DNA of 25,861 nucleotides from Chara braunii (GCA_003427395.1 BFEA01000178.1:78491-104351); one strand, 5' to 3'; counted from the first letter of the stretch, positions 1-9,932 are shown. A program made the numbers and translations. The notes: generated from the sequence alone by a model not told the origin.

Positions 1-47
<47 letters not shown>
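1..47. repeat. Poly-C run at contig start
   Basis: Forty-seven consecutive C bases open the window. A run this pure at a sequence end is more likely an assembly or sequencing end effect than a biological feature, although C-rich sequence continues for several hundred bases after it. Confidence 0.9.
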
Positions 48-48
<1 letters not shown>

Positions 49-415
49 ACCTCGGGTGCCACCACCCTTCCCCCTCCCTCCGCTTCCACATACACTCCAA
101 TCACCTCCTCCCCAACATCCACCGCCCTCTCCGCCAGCATGTCATCCACACCCCCGTCCGCCTACCACTAACCCCACCATCGTCACCCAGCCGACAAACC
201 CCACTATCACACAGTCGCCGACCATCCCCCCCCAGTCCAAACGAATCTTGACTTCGTTCGTTATCACCTCCACCCTCCCCAGCTATACTCAGATTATTCC
301 ACAAATTGTGTATCCCGCCCTTCCACTACTCCCCCCCAATGCTCTCATCCCCACCAACCCCGCCAACGACTTCACCCTAGTTGACTCTCTCTCCCACCCT
401 TGATTTCAACGCCCT
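48..415. other. C-rich stretch, no recognised gene
   Basis: Pro/Thr/Ser-rich frames here reflect C-rich composition. By position it should hold the RNase H to zinc-finger part of the downstream Ty3/gypsy polyprotein, but I cannot recognise conserved motifs, so it is either strongly decayed or unrelated. Confidence 0.4.
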
Positions 416-1622
416 TGCCGCCACTACCCCCAAAGACGGCAAAACCCCTCCAACCGCGCCAAGCCCGGCAAGCTACAATCATTGTCGATCCCCACCCACC
501 GGTGGCAGTCCATCTTCATGGACTTGGTCTGTGGTCTCCCCAAGACCGACCGCAGACATGATTGCATCTATGTCGTTGTTTTCCGCTTGACTAAACGCGC
601 CCACTTCATCCCTTGCATCACATCGCACAGCGCCAAGGATGTCGCAGTTCTCTTCTTCGACCATGTCGCACGCCATCACAGTCTCCCCGAGAACATCATC
701 AGCGACCGTGATCCCCGCTTCCTTTCACAATCCTGGAAACACCTCTTTAAAGCATACGGAACCACGCTCAAGTATAACATTGCATTCCACCCACAGACTG
801 ATGGACAAACCAAGAAGATGAACAATACTCTCCACTGAATCCTGAGGTGTCATCCACATCAACACGATTGGGATCAGTTGCTCACCGCCGTCGAGATTGC
901 CTACAACAATGTTAATTGTCCTTCCACTAGCATGACTCCATTCTACCTCGACCTTGGCTATCATTCGCGCTTTCCCTCCGACTTCCTGCTCCCCTCGCAA
1001 CTCAACCCCTCCACCCCCTGCCCTTCTCTCAATGAATGGGTAGCAACAATGAATAGACTCCTCAGAGAAGCTATTGAAGCCCTTGAAAGAACACAAGGAC
1101 AACAAGCCAACAAGACTAACAAACACAGACATGACGTGTCATTCAAAAAAGGGGACAAAGTTTGGCTCTCCACCAAACGCTTTGAACCCGAACACGACTT
1201 GTCCAAGAAACTCTCGAACAAATGGCTCGGCCCCTTCCCCATCATTGAACAAACCTCCCCCGTCAATTACAAGCTCCAACTTCCCCCTGACATGAGTTGT
1301 GTCCACCTTGTCTTCCACGTAGAATACCTAAAAGAATACCATGAATCCCCACCCCAATTCGCTGACCGCCCATATCCTAGACCCCCACCAATCATGTTAC
1401 CCATAGGCCCTAAATTCGTCGTCGAAGCCATCATAGGACGAAAAAACAAATTCATCGTCGAAGCCATCATAGGACGAAAAACTACTCTGGTATCTAACCA
1501 CTCGGAACCAATCACCGAATACAAAGTTAAATGGGAAGGTACCCTGACGAAGAATCCACATGGGAACCTCTTGCTAACCTTAAGAATGCTATGAAATTTG
1601 TTCGCGCCTATGATCGCACCCA
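416..1622 (+). pseudogene. Ty3/gypsy (chromovirus-type) integrase and chromodomain remnant
   Basis: The frame starting near 416 reads through the end of an integrase zinc-binding region (PSNRAKPGKLQ, about 447-478) into the catalytic core. Recognisable are WQSIFMDL with the first catalytic Asp at 521-523, SDRDPRF with the second at 704-706, and HPQTDGQT. The residue that should be the third catalytic acid (QTE in the family) is Lys at 812-814. An in-frame TGA lies at 836-838; the same frame then resumes with the C-terminal integrase domain (YNN, GDKVWLS, KLSNKWLGPFPI, HLVFHVEYLK). A chromodomain follows (EYKVKWEG, about 1516-1539), but a one-base loss near 1540-1545 moves its second half (TWEP, NLKNA) into another frame. 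A 36-bp duplication also sits at the chromodomain start. This is an inactive relic. No reverse transcriptase or gag is visible upstream within the window. Confidence 0.9.
1412..1483 (+). repeat. 36-bp tandem duplication in the chromodomain start
   Basis: Positions 1412-1447 and 1448-1483 are two copies of one 36-bp unit differing at two positions. The duplication keeps frame and doubles a 12-residue segment (FIVEAIIGRK-type) that is normally the first beta strand of the chromodomain. Confidence 0.92.
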
Positions 1623-1646
1623 TCCTATATCCTAGCTACCCCCTAT

Positions 1647-1734
1647 GCCTAAACCCTGCCTAAACCCTACCTAAACCCTGCCTAAACCCTGCCTAAACCT
1701 TGCCTAAACCCTGCCTAAACCCTGCCTAAACCCC
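1647..1734 (+). repeat. Telomere-like 11-bp array (GCCTAAACCCT)n
   Basis: About eight head-to-tail 11-bp units, GCCTAAACCCT with A/G and C/T variants. Each holds CCTAAACCCT, which is one and a half plant telomere repeats (CCCTAAA). The 11-bp period instead of 7 shows it is a minisatellite derived from telomere-like sequence, not a functional telomere. Confidence 0.85.
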
Positions 1735-2312
1735 TCCCCCTTGCCCCTTGATCTCCCTCTGTTTGATCCGCTCTTGCCTCCGTCTCGCCCCATTCTCCCA
1801 TCTGTCCTCCGCCACATCCTTGTCTCTCTTGTCCAAATTCTCTTTGTGGCCCCTGCGCGTCGCCAGCAATAATGGATCTAATGGCAAGCGCACGAGGACG
1901 ATGGCATGCTGCCGCTCAGTATGAGGAGATAAGACAGCTGGTTGGCCACCATGTTGTTCCCTTTTGGCCGGCACCTTGGACTCGCAGACTTCTGGAGCAG
2001 CACCTCTGACATGTACATCAAGATCAATCTGTGACCTGCTATCCGGATCAGAGCTCATCATCACATCGTGTACCGGACGGAACCTGCTACTGGGGCAATC
2101 AAGCTGAAGCCCTCGCTGTCTACTTCACATAAATGTTGAAGATTGCTTCCTCACCGCCACCTCTGCGACACCCTCCAAGCCCTCCCTCAAGACTTATTCT
2201 TGCTTTGAACCCTTCGATACAGACCCGAGACGTCGTTTCCCCAACCTCCTCAGACACCCCAGCATTTGAACATTGAACAAACAATCCTTTTTATTTTCTC
2301 AAACCTATAACC
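1735..2312. other. No gene seen; possible element 3' non-coding region
   Basis: Short frames on both strands resemble nothing I know and lack motif conservation. By position it could be the untranslated region between the gypsy pol remnant and its 3' LTR. Confidence 0.4.
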
Positions 2313-2570
2313 TTGTAGAACACCAATACGACTACCCTGTTACTTGTAGAACCCCAATAGGACTACCCTATCACCTGTACAACCCCAATAGGATTACGAT
2401 GTTACTTAAGCATTGATTCCCTCATCCCTATAGAACCTCAATAAATTACCTTGTTACTTGAGCATTGCTTCCCTCATCGATATAGAACCTCAATAGTATT
2501 ACCGTATTACTTGAGCATTGATTCCCTCATCCCTGTAGAACCTCAATAGGATTACCCTGCTGCTTGCATT
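2313..2570 (+). repeat. Minisatellite, TGTAGAACCTCAATAGGATTACC type
   Basis: Six degenerate units carry TAGAACC(C/T)CAATAGGA(C/T)TACC. The first three are about 32-35 bp apart. Later ones are 55-60 bp because they gain an extra block ACTTGAGCATTGATTCCCTC, so the array switches from a short to a long unit. Confidence 0.8.
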
Positions 2571-2661
2571 ACTCCCCCTTTCCTTTTCTGACCAGTGATC
2601 GGCCCCGTCCCGTCCTTCACAATTGTTCATTGGGTCTTTGGCGCCCGGGACATTGCCTTCC

Positions 2662-2700
2662 AGAGGAAGGGGATAGTGTGACGGGCCCAGCCAGGGCTCG
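2662..2700 (+). other. Possible polypurine tract and 5' edge of a 3' LTR
   Basis: A purine-rich stretch AGAGGAAGGGGATAG (2662-2676) is followed at once by TGTGACGGGCCCAGCC. Ty3/gypsy 3' LTRs begin with TG right after a polypurine tract, and this lies downstream of the integrase remnant in the same orientation. I could not find the other LTR copy or the CA end, so this is inference. Confidence 0.35.
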
Positions 2701-4325
2701 ATCCCTAGTCCGCGGGTTACCACCCACCAGGCTGCTATCCTATATCTTTTTTGGAGTCTTTGATCTCCGGTTCCTGACTATTGGCGCCCTCTGCAGTTGG
2801 CACCCGTTCTCAAATCCCGCCTCAAGCACTTTTGGATTTCGATACTTAGCACCATCCGGCATTCTGACGCCCAGGCTCAAATAGTCGATTTTCAGTTCAG
2901 CCCCGAGGCAAATTGCACTTCTGCCCTCGGACTCAACTTGAGTTCGGTACTTAAGACCAGACTCCACCTGAGTTCGGGGGATTCAATTTTCAGCCTCAGT
3001 GCTTGTGCTTCAGTGTGACTTGCTGCGACATTGTGTACGGAACCAAGTTTGCGACTTTGCCACTTTGCCACTTTGTGTCTGTGTCCGTCAAGTCGTGTCG
3101 AATCCATGTCGAGTCGAGCGAGTGTGTGGGAGTGCTCTCACTCCCTCCCTCTCTCTTCCCCGACCTCGCTGCTCTACCTCCGCCTCGTCACACTATCTTT
3201 GAATTTGGCGATGTTAAACCAAAGGGTGTCGATGGGGTATGAGGGGGGTTCGAAAAGGCTCGACGGGGCTTAGAAGGGTACGATATACTTTTGTAATTTT
3301 GTTTTTAATTTTATTTCAGATTCCATAACGGATTTCACGGTGACCCTCAGACAAAAGCTGTTTGGTTTTTCATTTATTGTTCTTTTTCTTTTTGCGTTGG
3401 TACGGCCCAAGACCCTAACCGGGACTTTGACCAGACTTGGCCTGGCCAGGTCACCCAGGCCAATCTGAGGCACCACGGGGAGCCAGCTGGTAACCCAGGT
3501 CATGAGTTCAAATACTGATGGAAAGGTAAGGGAGATTGGGGGAATACCCCTTTCAGGAAACAAAAAGATACTCCAAACACTCAAGACATTGAGATGGACC
3601 TCAGCAGGCTCTGTCCCACTAGTTCAGACATCCAGCGGCTCTGCACTGCCACACTGGAACTTGCCCACTCCAGGCAAAGGAATCTACAAAACGACTTTTG
3701 TAGTGTGTTTTATACATGAAACAGACAAAACTCTTCTAGCAACAATATTCAATAACTGAGATTTGAAGCCCAAGAAAAAAAAGGCAGGATGTCCACGAAA
3801 TGGACGAGTTTCTCAACTAACTGCGCCTCATCTGTGGGCATTCTAGCAGAGTCATCTATCCACCTCCTCTACCTCGGCCGCCTCTACCGCACCCTCCCCC
3901 ACGGGCCGCAACAGCCGCTCAGTCACCCCCCTGGGCTGCTTGGCTGTCCTCATCTCCTTCTAAACCCGAACTCTATCTGTTTCATACAGGAGTGCCTATA
4001 CTCCACCTCCCACAAAGGTCAGCAAAACGTGATCCTTACTTTCTATGGTCCCGGAGATGGTCCTGTCCTTCCACTTCTTTCCCTTCTGTAGGTCCCTATA
4101 GCAGTGGCAAAACTAAGCCTCATAGAGGAAACCAGCTTGCTCTACAGCATCCTTACTTTATCTCTTCTGTGATAATTGACATGATCAGCAACTTACGCAA
4201 CCCAGTACACAGTAGTGAAAGTCTTCAATTCCCAGGCGTCACCTTGAGAGTGCATCTCCTCAAGAAGCACCTTTAAAGTGACCGCTCGTTGCCATCAGTT
4301 TCCTCTGCATTCTGACCAACAGCCC
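2701..4325. other. No recognisable gene
   Basis: Only short overlapping frames with no family resemblance, including an 85-residue one at 3502-3759 and 94-100-residue ones at 3789-4276. The first few hundred bases may be LTR. No RNA gene was seen. Confidence 0.5.
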
Positions 4326-4329
4326 CAGA

Positions 4330-4545
4330 CCTTAGTTTAGGGTTAAGGTTTTAGGGTTTAGAGCTTGGCTTCTTATGAATGATGGGGTATTGCATGTGTG
4401 CGACAGACCAGTAGGATGAACACCGCAATTAGTTTACGTTTCAGGATGTCAGGTTTAGGGTTCAGGTCTAGAGTTTAGGGTCAATACAGTAGTCAGGTCT
4501 AGAGTTTAGGGTCAATAGAGTAGGGTTTTGGGTTTAGGGAAATCT
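4330..4545 (+). repeat. Degenerate interstitial telomere-like (TTTAGGG) block
   Basis: Scattered TTTAGGG, GTTTAGGGTTAAGG, TTTTAGGGTTTAGAG and a repeated GTCTAGAGTTTAGGGTCAATA (about 4467-4487 and 4496-4516). It is too degenerate and interrupted to be a working telomere; a decayed interstitial block is the simplest reading. Confidence 0.7.
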
Positions 4546-4718
4546 GGGTATCATAATTAACCCATCTCATGAATAACTCAAATGCAATCAACTAACCAAT
4601 CGTAAAGCATCAAAGTCACACGAACTCACATCAAGCTAACACAGGAGATGAAACCAACATGCAAGATATGAGAACCTCGAAGATGTCTGGCTCGTATGGC
4701 CACCACTCGCCACAACAA

Positions 4719-4720
<2 letters not shown>

Positions 4721-4804
<84 letters not shown>
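4721..4804 (+). repeat. (TC)42 microsatellite
   Basis: An uninterrupted 84-bp TC dinucleotide run. Serine/leucine-rich frames through it are composition artefacts. Confidence 0.98.
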
Positions 4805-4806
<2 letters not shown>

Positions 4807-5545
4807 CCCCAACCTACTCTACCTTCAGGCCTCTCTGCATGTCTTTGTCTCTCATGGATATCACTCTCTCCCTCAAGCTAAGTTACTGTGGTGTGTGCCA
4901 TTAACGACACAACTCGACTGCCTCTCAGCCTCACTTGAAGCTTCGTAGCACAAGACCGCAACAAAGCTTCTGCAGCAACCTCATTGTGTAGACTTTTTCT
5001 GGGCCAGTACCATCACTTGCCGGCCGGAGTCCGCCTTCACCCCATCCCGATTGCTCACTGACTTTCCTGGGATGGGGCTGCTTACCTGACCGGACTGACT
5101 GAACCGACTGATTACACTGACTGGACTGTCACACCTGCCGCCCTACCAGATCAATCGGGCCTAGTAACCCTATAACTAAGGACAGGCCTAAGGGGCACAC
5201 CGATAGGACAACAATACATGGGACTCTTGAGCTTTGGGACTGGATCTGGCACCTAAATGCCAAGACGTGTGAAACCCTTTCACAAAGCTCAACTGAGCTC
5301 GTCACCTTTCCACTAACAAGGCAAGAGAGTTGGGATGAACTGAACTTGCCCCTTGACAGCCTTGCCTTTGTGCTCAACATTTTTTTCATGGTGGGAGAAA
5401 GTGTTACCCCCATCCTGTCCACCTATTCATCTGACTCCCTCACATGCTTCCTTATAGAGCTAGACACTCTGGGAGAGCAGGGGGTGAGGAATAGTGTCAA
5501 GACAGGGTAGCTGACAGAGACAGATGGGTGTGTACGCATGAGACA
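4805..5545. other. No recognisable gene
   Basis: No motif-bearing frame. A short degenerate GACTGACTGAAC-type run occurs near 5088-5127. Confidence 0.5.
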
Positions 5546-5612
5546 CAGAGAGAGAGAGAGAGAGAAAGATAGAGAGAGACAGAAAGAGACAGAGAGAGAC
5601 AGAGAGAGACAG

Positions 5613-5670
<58 letters not shown>

Positions 5671-5674
5671 GGCA

Positions 5675-5711
<37 letters not shown>

Positions 5712-5825
5712 GGCAAGGAGAGTGCAGACATACTATTTTCCAAAGACAGAGAGAGAGAGAGAGAAAGATAGATAGATGGAGAGAGAGAGAGAGAAAGATA
5801 GATAGATGGAGAGAGAGAGAGAGAG
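5546..5825 (+). repeat. Compound GA-rich microsatellite
   Basis: Long (GA)n runs interleaved with GACAGA, AGATAGATAGATGG and two copies of GAGATGCGGCAAGGAGAG (5665-5682 and 5705-5722). The Arg/Glu-rich and Ser/Leu-rich frames crossing it are artefacts of the repeat. Confidence 0.95.
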
Positions 5826-6070
5826 GTCCTCATTCTCAACTTTCATTTGAGGAGTTTAAAGTTTAAAAGCAGCAGGAGATGTCTGGAATTTTGGAGGGAG
5901 CCGATTATTGAGAGGAGCAGAAGATGTCTGGAATCGATTATATCATCCTCTTCTTCATCCTCCTCTCTTGTTCTTCGCCATCATCTTCTCTCCACTTTCT
6001 ACTGCACCGGCACATCCTTTCAAGAGGGAGGAATCCGTTCCATGCACACTCTCTCTCCTTTTTTCTTATC

Positions 6071-6160
6071 GACCATTTTTCAATTTATGTGTGTCATCCT
6101 GCGCAGTAGCCACGTTAATCTTCTCTGTATTGTTCCACTGTTAACGGATTTCCCGAAGTA
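6071..6160 (-). pseudogene. U6 snRNA retrocopy, near full length, antisense
   Basis: On the minus strand this reads as a diverged U6 from the 5' CTTCGGGA stem through CAATACAGAGAAGATTAACG, GGATGACAC and GAAAAATGGTC. The ACAGAGA box is intact, but the following AGC and GGCCCCTGCGC region is altered and shortened. A T-rich stretch at 6058-6066 would be the A-tail of a minus-strand retroposed copy. Similar CTCTCTCTCC strings flank both sides and may be the target duplication, but they are low complexity. No snRNA promoter (plant USE) was seen, so it is a pseudogene. Confidence 0.8.
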
Positions 6161-6343
6161 CATACTCCCTCTCTCTCCTCCATTTCATCACAGACTGAGT
6201 GCAAGGACCTGCACTTCTGCCAGGCTCCTCTCACAGCATTTCCAGGTCATCCCCGGCAATTTTTTCTGTGTCATCCCCTCAAGTTGGACTTCTGTTGTGC
6301 ACGTGTCATCTTCTTTCACGAGTGGCTCACGTTTTTAGTCAGT

Positions 6344-7618
6344 TGTAATGACCTGCCGAAACACAGACTGAGAACACTGCTGATTTCTGAGTTTCGCCGC
6401 TGGAATGTATGCCTTGCTGAGATGCCCGCGTTCTGCTGAGTTTTCTAAGTCTGTCTGTGAGCTTGCTCGCTGGTCCGTCCTGTCTGAGTGCTTATTGGCC
6501 TGAGTGTGCGTGTGGCCCGCTAGGCTACTTGTTTGTTTGGGAGGCCCACAGGGCCGGTACTTACCTGTGGTCATGACTTTGACGGTTGCAGCGGGGAGAA
6601 ACACTCAAATGGCCGAAGAGGTAGCTTATGTCACCCTCGAGTTACGTAGTGTCGGTACCCATAGCACTTGAGTAGCGGTAGGCCGAGCAGAAGAAGACAA
6701 AAAGTTAGTACTTTTAAGAGGCCCAGTAGCAGTAGGCCTAGGTCTAGGGGGCTACCAGTCCAAGTGTCCTGAGTCTAGGGCCTGTGAGGACGGTATCAGA
6801 GCCTGCAATGTTGTTTCCCTCCGAAAGGGAGGAGGTATTGGTTGCTTGGAGGCCGCACGGCCTGGAAGTCACCAGCCGTGAGGCTGGTTGGCCACTATAT
6901 CTCCTGGAGGAGCAATTACCTCCTCATTTGCAGTATGCAAGTTTGGGCATCATGCTGCTTGAGTGGGCGCTGCCTCTCAGAGCGCAGAAGGAGAGCTGGG
7001 TGCTCTGCCTGACTATGGCGAGCAGCCCATCTTGAGGGGGAAGAAGGTGCGAAGGAGTGGCCGGGTACTTACCTGGCTATGGTGGACGCCATCTTCATCA
7101 CCTTGTCAGGCGCTGCATCTGGAAGGCACCAGTTGGGGTAGCGCTCCACCAAGAAGGCTTCAAGGCAGAGTCAGGCATGGCGGCCTGAAGATCAACGGAC
7201 ATAGCTGCTTTGCGTTGTCTTTTGCACGTCATGGCAAGGCCCTTGGTACTCCGCCATAGCCTAAGCCCGTTCAAAGCCGAAGAAGAGGGAGGCCATGCCT
7301 ATGGTGGAACTCTTGTTGTGCTGGCAGTAAGAGGGAACTTCGGATATCGATTCTGGCTCAAGCATTCATTGTTATTATTATTACTTGGTAAAGAATAAGA
7401 TTGGTGGAGATGAGGAGGAGAATGGAGAGAGAAGGGGAGATTTGTCATTGGTCTTGCTGGTGTACATCATCATCTTCTTCTTCTGCTTCTTTTTCTTCTT
7501 CTTCTTCTTCTTCTTCTTCTTCTTCTTCTTCTTCTTCCTTCTTCCATTTCTTTTGCAATTGGGCAGCAGTTGTCTTTCCTTGTGAATTTGCACTTCGGAA
7601 TTAGCCAGGATCGTTACA
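6344..7618. mobile_element. 1.28-kb TGTAA...TTACA element, copy 1 (solo LTR-like)
   Basis: The unit begins TGTAATGACC and ends GGATCGTTACA, so it has short imperfect inverted ends (TGTAAYGAYC) of LTR type TG...CA. It is flanked by CAGT on both sides (6340-6343 and 7619-7622), a 4-bp target duplication. A homologous copy lies at 8261-9556; conserved blocks include GGGCCGGTACTTACCTGTGG, TTTCCCTCCGAAAGG and GGTACTTACCTGGCTATGGT, and both copies carry a CTT-rich tract near the right end ((TTC)n at 7474-7540 here). No protein-coding frame was recognised. A solo LTR is the best fit; a non-autonomous DNA transposon is possible. Orientation is unresolved. Confidence 0.75.
6559..6567 (-). promoter_or_regulatory. 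Perfect 5' splice-site-like motif CAG|GTAAGT, conserved in both element copies
   Basis: On the minus strand this is CAGGTAAGT, fully complementary to the U1 5' end. The same site is at 8480-8488 in copy 2, and a second one at 7067-7075 and 9015-9023. Conservation of two sites in both copies hints that the element is transcribed on the minus strand and carries splice donors, but this is inference. Confidence 0.3.
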
Positions 7619-7622
7619 CAGT

Positions 7623-8154
7623 GGAAGATGAGATTGGATCCTTCATTGGTAAATTGGCAAAGTGTGATTGGATTTTAGCTGGTCCTGGATGATCATATCG
7701 CCCATCCAACATTACAGTCAATAGGCTAGGTTACAACTTACCAGGGGCGCCCAGCCGGGCACCCATGCAGGTCTTCCAGCCAACCAGCCAGCCAGGGTAC
7801 CCCAGGCATGTAAAATATCTGAGTCTCTTCTTTTTTTGTCCGTGACTCCGTGCAGCTTTTCTGCACCCACCGAAAACACCACAAATACAGGCTCTTTTTC
7901 TTTCTAAGGGTTACTTTGCGCTGCAATTCTCCAGAGGACAAGAACTCTATTAGGAAGAAAAAGATGCAGGCTGTGGTCGTTAGAATGATTGGAACTTGTG
8001 GTTTCAATACATTCGGTTTATATTGAGGGAGGATGAGATGGACATTGGACATTGACACTCTATTGTACAAGATTTCATATCTTAGAAGTCCTGGGGTCCT
8101 GTATCATCTGTTGTTCCCATCATCTCCTTTCCTGCACCTGGCTGCATTCCGTTT
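7623..8154. other. No recognisable gene
   Basis: Spacer between the copy 1 element and the U2 insertion. Short frames on either strand match nothing known to me. Confidence 0.5.
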
Positions 8155-9589
8155 CCAGCAAGTGGCGCTTTCTTTTTTTTTATGTGCTCCGACAGACCAC
8201 GTATTAGATATTAAACTGATCAAGAAAGATGCTACACTTGATCTTAGCCAAAAGGCCAAGTGGAATGACCTGACCAAACACGGACTGAGACACACAGCTG
8301 ATTTCTGAGTTTTGCTCATGGACTGAATGCCTTGCTGAGTTTCCCGCTTGTTACTGAGTTCCCTAAGTCTGTGTGTGTGCACGCTTGCTGGTCTGCATGT
8401 CTGTCGGAGTGCTTGTCGGCTTGTGTGTGTGTGTGACCCGCAAGGGCACTTGTTCTTTCAATGGGCCAGAAGGGCCGGTACTTACCTGTGGCCGTGACAT
8501 TGAGGATTGCAGCGGGGAAAACACTGAAGTGGCGGGGAAAGAGGCCCGCGACACTTGAAGCAGCGGGAAACACTCAAGTAGCAGGTAAGCCGGTACCGCA
8601 CCATTTAGAGGTAGACGTGCCGGGTACTCGAGGCCTCGCAGAAGAAGACAAAGTTGGCATTTTTAGAGGCCCGGTAGTTGTAGGCTAGGTCTAGGCGGGT
8701 ACTTGTCCAACCAGTCTGAGTCTAGGGTCTGTACAGGCAATATCAGAGTCTGCAATGATGTTTCCCTCCGAAAGGAAGGAGGTACCGGTTGATTGGAAGG
8801 CCGAGCGGCCTGGAAGTCACTGCCCAAGAGGCAAGTAGGCCGCTATATCTTCGGCCTGAGCCAAGAGCTCAGCCTCATTCTTGGTGTGCAAGTTTGGCGA
8901 CACACTGGTTGGAGCACTGATTGGAGCAGCGCTAGCACGGAGCAGCGCTGCTGGGGAGGAGCAAGGACAGGAGGAGGTAGAAGACCAGGACTAGGAGGGA
9001 GGAGCGCCAGAGGTACTTACCTGGCTATGGTGGTTGCGATCTTCATCACCTTGGTGGACGCTGCAGCAAGAAGGCCCCAGTTGGGGGAGAGCTACACCAA
9101 GAAGCTTCGAGGTAGAGTCAGCCATGGCGGCCTGAGCTAGAGCAGCCATAGCTGCTCTGTGTTGTCCTTTGCACATCAGGGCGAGGCCCTAGTAGTCCGC
9201 CATAGCCTCGGCCTATGAGAGTGAAGAGTGAGGGAGGCGGCCATGGCTATGGTGGACCTCAAGTGATACCTGCAGTAGAAGAGGGATTCGTACTTTGATT
9301 CTGGTTCAGCCATTCAACATTTTATTATTATTTCTTGTGTGAATAAGAGAGGAGGAGATAAGGAGGAGGAGAGTCATTGACGCAGAAGAAGAGCTTTCTC
9401 ATTGGTCTATGCTGGTGTACATCATCTTCTTCTTTTCTTCCTTCTTCTTCTTCTTCTTTCCCTCTCTCCCCTCAAGTTAATTCATTTCTTTTTGCAAGTG
9501 GACGGCATTGTACTTTCTGATGAATGTGTACTCTGAAATTGGCCAGGATCATAACAAAGAAAGATATCGAACCAGCAAGTGGCACTTTC
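8155..9589 (-). pseudogene. U2 snRNA retrocopy, antisense, split by a mobile element
   Basis: On the minus strand the U2 5' region is present in two parts. The 5'-most bases (ATATCTTTCTT, 9557-9567) are separated by a 1.3-kb insertion from GGCCTTTTGGCTAAGATCAAGTGTAGCATC through TTAATATCTAATACGTGGTC (8195-8257). Together they follow known U2 order; the branch-site pairing GTAGTA reads GTAGCA. The 3' part of U2 is missing. The 3' side ends in a 9-T run (8173-8181), an A-tail on the minus strand. The outer flanks are an 18-bp direct repeat CCAGCAAGTGGC(G/A)CTTTC at 8155-8172 and 9572-9589. That is the signature of LINE-type retroposition of a truncated U2. It cannot be functional. Confidence 0.85.
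8261..9556. mobile_element. 1.3-kb TGGAATGACC...ATAACA element, copy 2, nested in U2
   Basis: Colinear with the element at 6344-7618 over its whole length, with small indels. The left end is TGGAATGACC, the right end GGATCATAACA, and AAG occurs on both sides (8258-8260 and 9557-9559) as a short target duplication. Removing it would make the two U2 pieces adjacent, which fixes both borders independently. No coding capacity was recognised. Confidence 0.8.
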
Positions 9590-9644
9590 ATGAATGGGCT
9601 TAAATGCAAACCTGTCATGGGTGAAATTCCAAGTCTGACAGTAA

Positions 9645-9780
9645 TACCCAGTGCAGGTGGCTGACTGGTACACCCATGAACTGCTGATAAGCAAAGACCT
9701 GAGTTCGAATCCGGACGGAATCAGATGGATAAAATAACACGGAGTTAAACGGGGCGGGTTGTCAACTTGTCACGTTTAAT
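9645..9780 (+). repeat. tRNA-derived SINE-like fragment
   Basis: A box A-like GGTGGCTGACTGGTACACCC is followed about 35 bp on by a box B-like GAGTTCGAATCC, then GGAATCAGATGGATAAAA. The GGTACACCC, TCGAATCC and CAGATG blocks are shared with the SINEs at 19705 and 21640. The cloverleaf does not pair well enough to call a tRNA gene. Confidence 0.55.
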
Positions 9781-9833
9781 AGATGGTTTTTTTTTTTTTT
9801 TAAGGACAGCAATACAAAGAAATCCACGAATCT

Positions 9834-9922
9834 GTCCATTGGGACATCCGATAAAATTGGAATGATACAGAGCAGATTAGCATGGCCCCTGCTCAAGGAT
9901 GAGCCAAAAAAAAAAAAAAAAA
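9834..9922 (+). pseudogene. U6 snRNA retrocopy, 3'-truncated, with poly(A) tail
   Basis: Reads GTCCATTGGGACATCCG, ATAAAATTGGAATGATACAG, then AGCAGATTAGCATGGCCCCTG and CTCAAGGATGA, a close U6 match over about 72 bases. It then passes directly into A17 (9906-9922). The ACAGAGA box is changed to ACAGAGC. Left flank AAGAAATCCACGAA (9818-9831) and right flank AAGAATCCACAAAA, which overlaps the end of the A-tail, form an imperfect target duplication. U6 is not normally polyadenylated, so this marks LINE-machinery retroposition. Confidence 0.88.
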
Positions 9923-9932
9923 GAATCCACAA

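Noticed and set aside
3502-3759. 85-residue plus-strand frame as a gene
   Set aside because: No recognised family, no supporting context, and length within chance expectation for this composition.
5423-5839. Long Ser/Leu-rich and Arg/Glu-rich open frames
   Set aside because: They are direct translations of CT/GA microsatellites with no unique sequence.
6792-6803. Primer-binding site defining a complete small LTR retrotransposon (TRIM)
   Set aside because: The left and right parts of the 1.28-kb unit are not similar to each other, so there is no pair of terminal repeats around it. I kept it only as an oddity.
7064-7100. A U1 snRNA copy, because TACTTACCTGG equals the U1 5' end
   Set aside because: Only about 11 bases match; the next stem-loop and the Sm site of U1 are not recognisable.
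7381-7593. Lys-rich or Phe/Ser-rich small protein
   Set aside because: It is a translation of the (TTC)n tract inside the mobile element.
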